Source of the DNA: Lachnospiraceae bacterium
GTDB lineage: Bacteria > Bacillota > Clostridia > Lachnospirales > Lachnospiraceae
Reading direction: 5' to 3'
Length of the DNA stretch: 53,075 nt
NCBI GenBank assembly: GCA_017962105.1
Contig: JAGCVY010000049.1
Location: 1-53,075 of the forward strand
The notes beneath the pieces are model-generated. The model did no database searches. It was given only the letters and a program-made list of their open reading frames with translations, and was not told the DNA's origin. Every line of letters starts with the position of its first letter. Position 1 is the first letter of the stretch. Position numbers and translations under genes: made by a program. Shown here in pieces: positions 34,470 through 42,222 of the stretch.

Positions 34470-36161
34470 ATGAAAGGAACAAGACTACGTTATAAACTGT
34501 CCGCTCTCCTGCTTGCGGCGTTCCTGGTCTTCGGTCTGACCGCCTGCAGCGGCAGCGACGCAGAGGACCGCAAGATGGACAATGCCAAGGACACCACACA
34601 GGAATCTACAGATAACAAATCTGACAACTCGGAAGATTCCGAAAATTCAAAAAAAACCAAGAAGAAAAACAACTCCTCGGATGACGGAAGTGAGGATTCC
34701 ACCAACAAGAAAGGCAAGAAAAACAAGGATGCCGACACGGACGGGAATTCCGACAAGGACAATACCGACAAGAAAACCGAGAAGAAGGCTGAGAAGAAAA
34801 ACTCAGGTAATTCTGACAAGAAAGCCGGAAAGAAGAACGCGGACAAATCAGACAAAAGCAATTCCGCTTCGAAGGATTCCACCGGCACCGGGGACACCTC
34901 GGAGCTCGACATTGACAACCTCTTCAGCGACCGCGATTTAAACCAGACGCCGGATCTCTCGGAGGCGATCACGATCAAGGTGACCGACGGTGCAACCATC
35001 GACATCACCGAGTCCGGCACCTATCTCATCTCCGGCACCGCAAAGAACTGCACGATCCGCGTGGATGCGAAGGAAAAGGACAAGGTTCAATTGGTGCTTG
35101 ACAATGTAAGCATCACCAATGAGGATTTTCCGGCCGTGTATGTCGTATCCGCCGACAAATGCTTCATCACCTCAACGGGAAGCAGCACCCTCTCCGTCAC
35201 CGGTGAATTCCGCGCGGACGGGACCACGAACACCGACGCCGTGATCTTCTCGAAGGATGACCTTGTTTTCAACGGCACCGGCTCGCTCTCCGTGATTTCC
35301 GCGAAGGGGAACGGCATCGCCGGAAAGGATGACATCAAGGTGACCGGCGGCACGTACACCATTGAAAGCAATTTGGACAGCATCGAAGCCAACAACTCCA
35401 TCTCCATCAAGGACGGAATGTTTACCATCAAGACCGGCAAGGACGGCCTGCACAGCGAGGACAGCGAGGACAATACCGCCGGCTATATCTACATTGGAGG
35501 CGGCAGGTTCACGATCGACGCCAAGAGCGACGGCATTCAGGGTACCACCTTCGTACGGATCGACGGCGGAACCATCAAGATCACCGGCTCGGAGGCCATC
35601 GAGGGAACTTACATCGTCATCAACGACGGAACTCTCGACCTCTACGGAAGCGACGACGGTATCAACGCTTCCCGCAAGAGCAAGACCTACAGCACTCCCA
35701 CCATTGTCGTTAACGGCGGGTATCTCAAGGTTGAGGTCGGCAGAGGCGACACCGACGCGCTCGATGCCAACGGCGATATTTACGTAAACGGCGGAACCAT
35801 CGATGTCACAGCGAACGGCATGTCCTCCTTCGACTACGATAACAAGGCCGAGTTCAACGGCGGAACCATTATCATAAACGGCGAGGAAGTCGATCAGATC
35901 CCGCAATCCATGTTCGGACCGGGCGGCAACGGCGGATGGGGCAACCCCGGCGGACAGGGTGGAAACGGCGGCTTCCCGGGTGGCAATTTTCCGGGCGGCA
36001 ACTTCCCTGACGGCAACTTCCCTGACGGATCAGTTTTTCCGGGTGGAAACTTCCCCGGTGGAAATTTTCCCGGTGGCAATGGAAACAATTCAGACAAACA
36101 GCCGACGGATAATGATGATTCCTCTTCCGAGGAAAACAAAAGCCCGTCGTTCCAGGCATAA
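34470..36161 (+). CDS. Surface lipoprotein with DUF4353-like beta-helical carbohydrate-binding domain and Gly-rich tail
   Basis: 563 residues. Lipoprotein signal ending LTAC (C26); a very charged Lys/Asp/Asn/Ser linker (about 30-145); a repetitive beta-solenoid (about 155-460) with recurrent GGTYTIES, GGRFTIDAKSDGIQG, GGTIKITGSEAIEG and NGGTIDVTANG units, as in the carbohydrate-binding DUF4353 family; then a flexible tail with FPGGN/FPDGN repeats (about 480-540). GGAGG is six bases from the ATG. A TATAGT -10 box lies at 34391-34396 with no good -35, suggesting activation, perhaps by the response regulator encoded 42 bases downstream. Ligand unknown. Confidence 0.8.
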   Translation: MKGTRLRYKLSALLLAAFLVFGLTACSGSDAEDRKMDNAKDTTQESTDNKSDNSEDSENSKKTKKKNNSSDDGSEDSTNKKGKKNKDADTDGNSDKDNTDKKTEKKAEKKNSGNSDKKAGKKNADKSDKSNSASKDSTGTGDTSELDIDNLFSDRDLNQTPDLSEAITIKVTDGATIDITESGTYLISGTAKNCTIRVDAKEKDKVQLVLDNVSITNEDFPAVYVVSADKCFITSTGSSTLSVTGEFRADGTTNTDAVIFSKDDLVFNGTGSLSVISAKGNGIAGKDDIKVTGGTYTIESNLDSIEANNSISIKDGMFTIKTGKDGLHSEDSEDNTAGYIYIGGGRFTIDAKSDGIQGTTFVRIDGGTIKITGSEAIEGTYIVINDGTLDLYGSDDGINASRKSKTYSTPTIVVNGGYLKVEVGRGDTDALDANGDIYVNGGTIDVTANGMSSFDYDNKAEFNGGTIIINGEEVDQIPQSMFGPGGNGGWGNPGGQGGNGGFPGGNFPGGNFPDGNFPDGSVFPGGNFPGGNFPGGNGNNSDKQPTDNDDSSSEENKSPSFQA

Positions 36162-36203
36162 CATAGAAACAGACTGATTCTTATAGACTCCCGGAGGTAT
36201 CCT

Positions 36204-36890
36204 ATGGCAAAGATCCTGATAGTTGACGACGAACCCGATATTGTCCGGCTGGTGGCCCGCTATGCGGAGCGCGAAGGTTACGAGGTGACCGAAGCCGGCG
36301 ACGGAAACGCTGCGATTGAGGCCTGTCGCAGCGAGGATTTCGATGTCATCGTGATGGATGTCATGATGCCGGACACCGACGGGTTCACTGCATGCAAAAA
36401 GATCCATGAATTCAAGGACATTCCCGTACTGATGCTCTCCGCAAGAGGCACCGAGTACGACAAGCTCTTCGGGTTTGAAGTGGGCGTCGATGACTATGTG
36501 ACGAAGCCGTTCTCCCCGAAGGAACTGATGGCAAGAATCCGCGTGATTCTGCGAAGACACAGTACATCAGGTGAAAAGGACAACAAAACCGCGATGCTGT
36601 GTTCCGGGGGAGTTGAGCTCGACACCTTGGGACATACGGTGCGCGTGGACGGCGAACAGATCGAACTGACGGCAAAGGAATACTCGCTTCTTTTGTGTCT
36701 CATGACCAACCGGGGGATCGTGCTCTCCCGTGACCGCATCCTGAATGAAGTCTGGGGATATGATTATTTCGGCGATGACCGCACCGTCGACTGGCAGATC
36801 AAGCTTCTCCGCGGGAAGCTCGGGAGCCGCCGTGACAACATCAAGACCATTCGCGGCCTGGGGTACAAATACGGTGATGACAAAGTATGA
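36204..36890 (+). CDS. OmpR-family response regulator
   Basis: 228 residues, standard length. Receiver: D8/D9, phospho-acceptor D52 in VIVMDVMMPDTDG, switch Thr/Ser in LMLSARG, Lys in YVTKPFSPKE. Winged helix: LTAKEYSLLLCLMTNRGIVLSRDRILNEVWGYDYFGDDRTVDWQIKLLRGKLG, with a short linker, unlike the regulator at 6721-7497. GGAGG before the ATG. It follows the surface lipoprotein gene by 42 bases and precedes its kinase by 99 bases, so the three probably form one operon. Confidence 0.95.
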   Translation: MAKILIVDDEPDIVRLVARYAEREGYEVTEAGDGNAAIEACRSEDFDVIVMDVMMPDTDGFTACKKIHEFKDIPVLMLSARGTEYDKLFGFEVGVDDYVTKPFSPKELMARIRVILRRHSTSGEKDNKTAMLCSGGVELDTLGHTVRVDGEQIELTAKEYSLLLCLMTNRGIVLSRDRILNEVWGYDYFGDDRTVDWQIKLLRGKLGSRRDNIKTIRGLGYKYGDDKV

Positions 36891-36989
36891 TCACCGACAT
36901 TCGAAGCCAATGGTTTCAAAAAGAAAATAAAACTGAAAACTCTGAATAGTTGATTCAATTAATCATCGATTGAAAAACGGGGGAAATGT

Positions 36990-38507
36990 ATGAAAACAAA
37001 GAAGGCTCGTTCCTTTCGAACGAAACTCTGGCTTTTTTTTACGCTTTTTGCAGCGTTTATTCTTCTGGTCCTGTGGCTTCTGCAGACGGTATTCCTGCAG
37101 CAGTTCTATGACCTTATGATCGTGCGGAACACACGGAAAATCGCCAAACAGGTAGTTGAGAGGTTAAATAAGGGGGAGGATGTTGATCTGGACAAAATCG
37201 CCCTTGAGAATTCTTTGGCAATATATATCTGTACGGAATACGGAACACCGATGTACATGGCTGACGAACACAGTTCAAAAAAATCACTTCGTGTTCCCGT
37301 TCGACGCGAAGACGGGAATATTGATTTCATCCCGGCGGATGAGGCCGGTGATGATTACCAATGGCCCGCAGGTGTTACCGTAAATTACTATTATCCACTC
37401 GACGGCAAAGCTGAGAAGATTCGCGATGCTCTTATGGAAAGCAAAACGGGGCAGGCGGAGATCAAGGCCAAAGGATACTATGCCTATGGCTCAAAATTCA
37501 AAGCTTATCCCCTCGACCCCAACAGCAAATTAGAGGATAACATTCTTGTTCTTGCAAACATCAAACCCATCGGTTCCTCGGTGACCGTCATCCGCACCCT
37601 GTTGATCTGGGTCACCATATTGTCCCTGATCCTTGCGTTTATCCTCTCCTGGTTCTTAGCACGGAGATTTTCCGCACCGGTGAAATGCCTCTCGGAAAAA
37701 GCCAAGAAGCTCGGCGATCCGGACTACTCCGCAGAATATCCGAAGGGCTTCTCCGGCGAACTCGACGAGCTGAGCGATACTCTCGATCGTACCAACGAGA
37801 AGCTGATTGCTGCCAGGAATTATCAAAACGAACTGCTTGCCAATGTGTCCCACGACCTGCGGACGCCCATAACGATGATCAAGGGCTATGCGGAGATGAT
37901 CAACGACATCTCCTTCGAGGACCGTGAACAGTGTAAGGAGGACATGCAGGTCATTGTCAAGGAATCCGACCGCTTAACCGCTTTGGTCAACGAAATACTC
38001 GCCTACTCCGAGCTGCAGTCCGAGGATAAGATCGATTGTTCTACAGTTGTAGACCTTAGTGAATTAACGAATTCCGTGGTGAACAATTTCTCCATTCTCG
38101 GGAAAGCGGAAGGAATTTCGGTATCCTCCGATCTTTCGGAAAATGTCTTCGTCGCAGGCAGCCGAAGCCACCTTGAGCGCATGCTGTTCAATCTTTTGGA
38201 AAATGCAGCCCGCCATGTCGGCGATGACAAGGCCGTTCTTGTCTCCCTGACAAGCTGCGGAACCACCGCGAAGCTTTCGGTCATCGACCACGGGGCCGGC
38301 ATCCCCGCAGAGGAGCTCGCACACATCTGGAACCGCTACTACACCGCAAGACAGCGCGACGGCAAGGGCGTCTCCGGTCTCGGGTTAGCCATTGTCAAGC
38401 AGATTGCAACCCTGCACGGCGGCAGATGCGATGTAACATCGGAACCCGGCAAGGGAAGCACATTTTCCGTGGAACTGACCTCCGTCACCCCGGATGTTCC
38501 GGCATAA
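36990..38507 (+). CDS. Membrane sensor histidine kinase, partner of the 36204 regulator
   Basis: 505 residues: transmembrane helices at about 12-36 and 203-224, an extracellular sensor domain of about 165 residues, HAMP linker (about 225-278), phospho-acceptor H288 in LLANVSHDLRTPITMI, and a catalytic domain with N box NLLENAARHVGDD, G1 DHGAGIP and G2 KGVSGLGLAI. GGGGG precedes the ATG. A bidirectional terminator follows. The association with a carbohydrate-binding lipoprotein suggests sensing of a glycan or envelope state (inferred). Confidence 0.95.
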   Translation: MKTKKARSFRTKLWLFFTLFAAFILLVLWLLQTVFLQQFYDLMIVRNTRKIAKQVVERLNKGEDVDLDKIALENSLAIYICTEYGTPMYMADEHSSKKSLRVPVRREDGNIDFIPADEAGDDYQWPAGVTVNYYYPLDGKAEKIRDALMESKTGQAEIKAKGYYAYGSKFKAYPLDPNSKLEDNILVLANIKPIGSSVTVIRTLLIWVTILSLILAFILSWFLARRFSAPVKCLSEKAKKLGDPDYSAEYPKGFSGELDELSDTLDRTNEKLIAARNYQNELLANVSHDLRTPITMIKGYAEMINDISFEDREQCKEDMQVIVKESDRLTALVNEILAYSELQSEDKIDCSTVVDLSELTNSVVNNFSILGKAEGISVSSDLSENVFVAGSRSHLERMLFNLLENAARHVGDDKAVLVSLTSCGTTAKLSVIDHGAGIPAEELAHIWNRYYTARQRDGKGVSGLGLAIVKQIATLHGGRCDVTSEPGKGSTFSVELTSVTPDVPA

Positions 38508-38572
38508 TCTCGCAGACTGACCTTTCTGATGTAATCCTGCAGCCTTCTATTCCAATTGGCATAAACAAAACT

Positions 38573-38613
38573 ACAGCCCGGATGAGGTCATCACCCGGGC
38601 TGTAACTTTTTTG
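38573..38613. terminator. Bidirectional terminator between convergent genes
   Basis: Nine-base stem ACAGCCCGG (38573-38581) / CCGGGCTGT (38595-38603). The plus strand continues ACTTTTTTG and the minus strand AGTTTTGTTT, so it serves the histidine kinase and the CE15-like gene alike. Confidence 0.85.
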
Positions 38614-38619
38614 ATATAT

Positions 38620-39771
38620 TTACTCCTGCCCCGCAAACACGGTGGTCTGTAATTTCGCCATGTCCACGCCGGTGTCGCGGCCGTAGTACATCTTATCGAA
38701 ATAATCCATAAACAGCACCGCATCCTCCGCAAGGACCGCGTGTCCCTCCCGGTGGAAATGCAAAGCGAAATGATCCGCAAGGCCGGCCTCGGTATACGCC
38801 TTAAAAGCCTTCTTGCTGCACTCCCACATGGACGGCGCGTTGACCCAGTCCTCGCTCATGCAGGCCGCGATCACAAAGTAATACCGGTCCGGATCCATGG
38901 CTAAGATCGGCAGCCACTCCTGATCATACGGAAAATCCTTCGGCTCCGCATAGGTAAGGAACTTATCGTTGAACCATCCGCGTTCCGCATCGGACTGCAG
39001 GCAGCTCAGCGGCTCGTTTTTCTCGTAGGTGTAGACTTCCGGTCCGCCGACTCCCCTGAGGTCGTAGGTCTTTCCCTCGGAGAAGAAGTTGTATAATGCC
39101 AGTCCGCCTGCGCCGGAGCACGCCGGGATGGTCATGCGGAAACGCTTCTCAAAGGCGCCGCAGACAGCGGCGGATTTGCCGCAGCGGGACACGCCGGTCA
39201 CCATCGAGGCATCGGCATCCAGATGAAACTCCGCTGACAGACCGCTGTACACCGCATCCAGGATTTTCGAAGCGCCCCAGGCCCAGCCCATAAGAACGCC
39301 GGTCTGGGACTCCGGATCTTCGCCATAAGGGTAAATGTCATAGAAATTGCCTTTTCGCTCCGTGTTGTCCGAAGCCATCGCAAAGCAGTTGAACACCAGC
39401 ACGGCAACACCCCGGGCCATCAGGTCGTTTTGCGGCATCAGCGGATGCAGCGAGACGATATACGGCGAGCCGCCCGGGTAGTTTTTCTGCTGAATCTCCC
39501 TGTCGGGAAGATACGCGTGAATGGTGAACTCGGTGGAGCGGCCGTCCTTCTCCACCCGGATCTTCACAAGTTCCCCGCCGATGATCATGAAGGGATTGCG
39601 CGGCTTGTCGCTTAACTCGTTCTCCTGCGGATCACATCCGAGAAGCTCGTAGGTCACGGTCTCACCGTCACGCCAGCGGCCGTACATTTCCGTCTCGTAG
39701 TAACTTCTGACTTTTTCAATCTCAGCAGGATCGATCTTCCCCTGATTGAATTTGTTCTGTTCCCAACTCAT
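38620..39771 (-). CDS. CE15-like (glucuronoyl esterase-type) alpha/beta hydrolase
   Basis: 383 residues. The nucleophile block SMVTGVSRCGKSAAVCGAF matches the G-x-S-R-x-G-K signature of carbohydrate esterase family 15, with Ser as nucleophile. ALHFHREGHAVLAEDAVLFMDYF near the C-terminus supplies the catalytic His, and the acid may be Glu in the ACSGAGG region that follows the nucleophile. Family members cleave lignin-glucuronoyl or glucuronate methyl esters in plant cell wall. This one lacks a signal peptide, so it would act on imported oligosaccharides or another ester. Followed by a terminator. Confidence 0.75.
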   Translation of the reverse strand: MSWEQNKFNQGKIDPAEIEKVRSYYETEMYGRWRDGETVTYELLGCDPQENELSDKPRNPFMIIGGELVKIRVEKDGRSTEFTIHAYLPDREIQQKNYPGGSPYIVSLHPLMPQNDLMARGVAVLVFNCFAMASDNTERKGNFYDIYPYGEDPESQTGVLMGWAWGASKILDAVYSGLSAEFHLDADASMVTGVSRCGKSAAVCGAFEKRFRMTIPACSGAGGLALYNFFSEGKTYDLRGVGGPEVYTYEKNEPLSCLQSDAERGWFNDKFLTYAEPKDFPYDQEWLPILAMDPDRYYFVIAACMSEDWVNAPSMWECSKKAFKAYTEAGLADHFALHFHREGHAVLAEDAVLFMDYFDKMYYGRDTGVDMAKLQTTVFAGQE

Positions 39772-39800
39772 AGTGTTTCACCCCATTTTCCGATTTTTTA

Positions 39801-39831
39801 CAAAAAGCCGGTGAGCCGAAGCCCACCGGCT
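39801..39831 (-). terminator. Terminator of the NfnAB-type operon
   Basis: Stem AGCCGGTG (39806-39813) / CACCGGCT (39824-39831), followed on the minus strand by TTTTTG. One dispersed word CATTTTCCG lies just beyond it (39784-39792). Confidence 0.85.
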
Positions 39832-39854
39832 GTCTTACCAAAGTAATCTTATGC

Positions 39855-41264
39855 TCACTTACCGCAAAGAGCCTTGTCAATGGCCGCTGCCGCTGTCTTG
39901 CCTGCGCCCATGGCGCTGATGACGGTAGCTGCACCGGTGACGGCGTCTCCGCCGGCGTACACGCCCTCGCGGGAGGTTAAGCCGTCCTCGTTTACGATGA
40001 TACCGCCCTTGCGGTTCACCTCGAGGCCCTCCGTTGTGGACTTGATGAGAGGGTTCGGGCTCGTTCCGATGGCCATGATCACGGTGTCGACATGAAGTTC
40101 AAACTCGCTCCCCGGGATTTCCACGGGACGGCGTCTTCCGCCGGCGTCGGGCTCCCCGAGCTCCATGCGGATGCAGCGGATCCCTGTGACAAAACCGTTT
40201 CTCAGGTCTCTCGGATCCTCGGGATTGTTGAAGCCGAGGATTTCGGTCGGGTTGCACAGAAGGTTGAACTCAATGCCCTCCTCTTCCGCGTGCTCGACCT
40301 CCTCGCGTCTCGCGGGCAGCTCCTCCATGGAACGGCGGTACACGATGTAAACCTTCTCCGCACCGAGACGAAGTGCCGTGCGGGCTGCATCCATGGCAAC
40401 ATTGCCGCCGCCGACAACCGCCACATATCCGCCCTTCATGATCGGCGTGCTGGAATCTTCGCTGTAAGCCTTCATCAGGTTGCTTCTCGTGAGGAACTCG
40501 TTGGCCGAATAGACGCCCTTGTAGGACTCGCCCGGAATGTTCATAAAGTTCGGAAGACCGGCTCCCGATCCGACAAATACGGCCTCATAGCCCATCTCGA
40601 ACAGCTCGTCGATGGTCAGCGTCTTGCCGATGATGACATTGGTTTCAAAGACGACCCCGAGATCCTTCAGGGATTTCACTTCCTTCGCCACGATCGACTT
40701 TGGAAGACGGAACTCCGGGATACCGTAGACAAGCACGCCGCCCGGGGTATGCAAAGCCTCGTACACGGTCACGGCGTATCCCTTCTTGGCAAGGTCGCCC
40801 GCGCAGGTCAGTCCGGACGGGCCGGAACCGACAATCGCCACGCGATGGCCGTTGCACGTGCGTATTCTCGGAGTCTCGATCACATTCTCGCTGTGGTAAT
40901 CCGCAACGAAGCGTTCCAGACGGCCGATGCCCACCGGCTCGAACTTGATGCCGAGAGTACATTTGCTCTCGCACTGGGTCTCCTGCGGACATACACGTCC
41001 GCAGACCGCCGGAAGCGACGACGTCTGCTGGATGATCTGGTATGCGGCCTCAAAATCCCTCTTCGTGATCATTGCGATGAAATCGGGAATATTGACGTTG
41101 ACCGGGCAGCCGCTCACACAGGGGCGGTTCTTGCAATTCAGGCAGCGGGAAGCCTCTGCCATGGCAATCTCCACGGTGTAGCCGAGGGCCACCTCTTTAA
41201 AGTTGCGTGCGCGCACCTCGGGCTCCTGGGTCGGCATCTCATGTTTTTTCGGATCAATTGGCAT
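39855..41264 (-). CDS. NADPH-dependent glutamate synthase small-subunit-like protein (NfnB / GltA type)
   Basis: 469 residues. An N-terminal iron-sulfur domain has CLNCKNRPCVSGCPVNVNIPDF and CGRVCPQETQCESKC, binding two [4Fe-4S] clusters. Then come an FAD fold (VAIVGSGPSGLTCAGDLAKKG) and an NAD(P) fold (VAVVGGGNVAMDAARTALRLG), ending in GVYAGGDAVTGAATVISAMGAGKTAA. With the gene before it this makes an electron-bifurcating NADH-dependent ferredoxin:NADP+ oxidoreductase. The frame runs back to 41411, but GGAGG stands before the ATG at 41264, which overlaps the partner's stop by 11 bases. A stand-alone glutamate synthase role is the alternative. Confidence 0.9.
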   Translation of the reverse strand: MPIDPKKHEMPTQEPEVRARNFKEVALGYTVEIAMAEASRCLNCKNRPCVSGCPVNVNIPDFIAMITKRDFEAAYQIIQQTSSLPAVCGRVCPQETQCESKCTLGIKFEPVGIGRLERFVADYHSENVIETPRIRTCNGHRVAIVGSGPSGLTCAGDLAKKGYAVTVYEALHTPGGVLVYGIPEFRLPKSIVAKEVKSLKDLGVVFETNVIIGKTLTIDELFEMGYEAVFVGSGAGLPNFMNIPGESYKGVYSANEFLTRSNLMKAYSEDSSTPIMKGGYVAVVGGGNVAMDAARTALRLGAEKVYIVYRRSMEELPARREEVEHAEEEGIEFNLLCNPTEILGFNNPEDPRDLRNGFVTGIRCIRMELGEPDAGGRRRPVEIPGSEFELHVDTVIMAIGTSPNPLIKSTTEGLEVNRKGGIIVNEDGLTSREGVYAGGDAVTGAATVISAMGAGKTAAAAIDKALCGK

Positions 41265-42129
41265 TTTCCGCACCTCCCTCTGCCTTGCGGAAGAGGTTGC
41301 ACGCCTCTTCGTAAGCGCGTTTTTCAAAGCCGGCGTACATTCTGCCGCGGGACATCGCCTCGTCGAAATCGATCTCGTATCCGTTGAAGTCCGGGCCGTC
41401 AACGCAGGCAAACCGCGTCTCCTTCGTGCCGTCCTCCTTCACGAGAGTGATCCGGCAGCCGCCGCACATGCCCGTGCCGTCGATCATGATCGGGTTCATC
41501 GATACCGTCACCGGCACGCCGTAAGGCTTTGCGGTCAGGGTCACAAACTTCATCATGATCAGAGGGCCGATGGTGATGATCATATCAAACTTCTCGCCGG
41601 CGTCCAGCATCTCCTTGAGGGGCACCGTCACGTTTCCATGGCGCCCGTAGGACCCGTCGTCGGTCATCACGACGAGGCGGTCGGAGCAGGTCGTAAACTC
41701 GTCCTCAAGGATCAGAAGATCCTTGTTGCGGAAGCCGATAATGCTCGTCACCTCCGCGCCGAGCCGGTGGAACTCCTGCGCAACGGGCATCGCGATCGCG
41801 CAGCCGACGCCGCCACCCACGATACACACCTTGCGGATTCCCTCCGTCTCCGTTGCCTTTCCGAGAGGTCCGGCGAAATCCTGAATGAATCCGCCTTCCT
41901 CCTTATGGTTCAACTTCTCCGTCGTGGCACCCACGATCTGGAAAATGATCTTCACTGTCCCTTCATCCGTGTTCATGCCCGCCACCGTAAGCGGAATGCG
42001 CTCTCCGTCCTCATCGACGCGCAAAATGATGAACTGCCCCGGTTTGGCCTTGCGAGCCACCAGCGGAGCCTCAATCTCCATCTGCGTCACGGTCGGATTC
42101 AGATTCTTCTTGTGAACAATCTTATACAT
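41254..42129 (-). CDS. Ferredoxin-NADP+ reductase-like subunit (NfnA / sulfide dehydrogenase type)
   Basis: 291 residues. FAD-binding barrel (about 1-100; GQFIILRVDEDGERIPLTVAG), NAD-binding fold (VCIVGGGVGCAIAMPVAQEF) and a Cys cluster for [2Fe-2S] near the C-terminus (GTGMCGGCRITL ... RFACVDGPDF). This is the NfnA/SudB pattern. The real start is the ATG at 42129; the preceding 26 codons of the frame lie in the upstream terminator region. Translationally coupled to NfnB. It balances NADH, NADPH and reduced ferredoxin in the anaerobic cytoplasm. Confidence 0.92.
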   Translation of the reverse strand: MYKIVHKKNLNPTVTQMEIEAPLVARKAKPGQFIILRVDEDGERIPLTVAGMNTDEGTVKIIFQIVGATTEKLNHKEEGGFIQDFAGPLGKATETEGIRKVCIVGGGVGCAIAMPVAQEFHRLGAEVTSIIGFRNKDLLILEDEFTTCSDRLVVMTDDGSYGRHGNVTVPLKEMLDAGEKFDMIITIGPLIMMKFVTLTAKPYGVPVTVSMNPIMIDGTGMCGGCRITLVKEDGTKETRFACVDGPDFNGYEIDFDEAMSRGRMYAGFEKRAYEEACNLFRKAEGGAENAN

Positions 42130-42154
42130 AGTCTGACTACCCCGTATCCTCTGC

Positions 42155-42185
42155 AAAAAATCGGCGCCGTCAGCAGACGGCGCCG
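42155..42185 (-). terminator. Strong terminator of the YD-repeat lipoprotein gene
   Basis: Ten-base perfect stem CGGCGCCGTC / GACGGCGCCG with a four-base loop, followed on the minus strand by ATTTTTTG. It lies between the lipoprotein gene and the oxidoreductase operon. Confidence 0.9.
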
Positions 42186-42222
42186 TCGTTGTCTTACATT
42201 GTACCATTCTTTCACGGTATTT

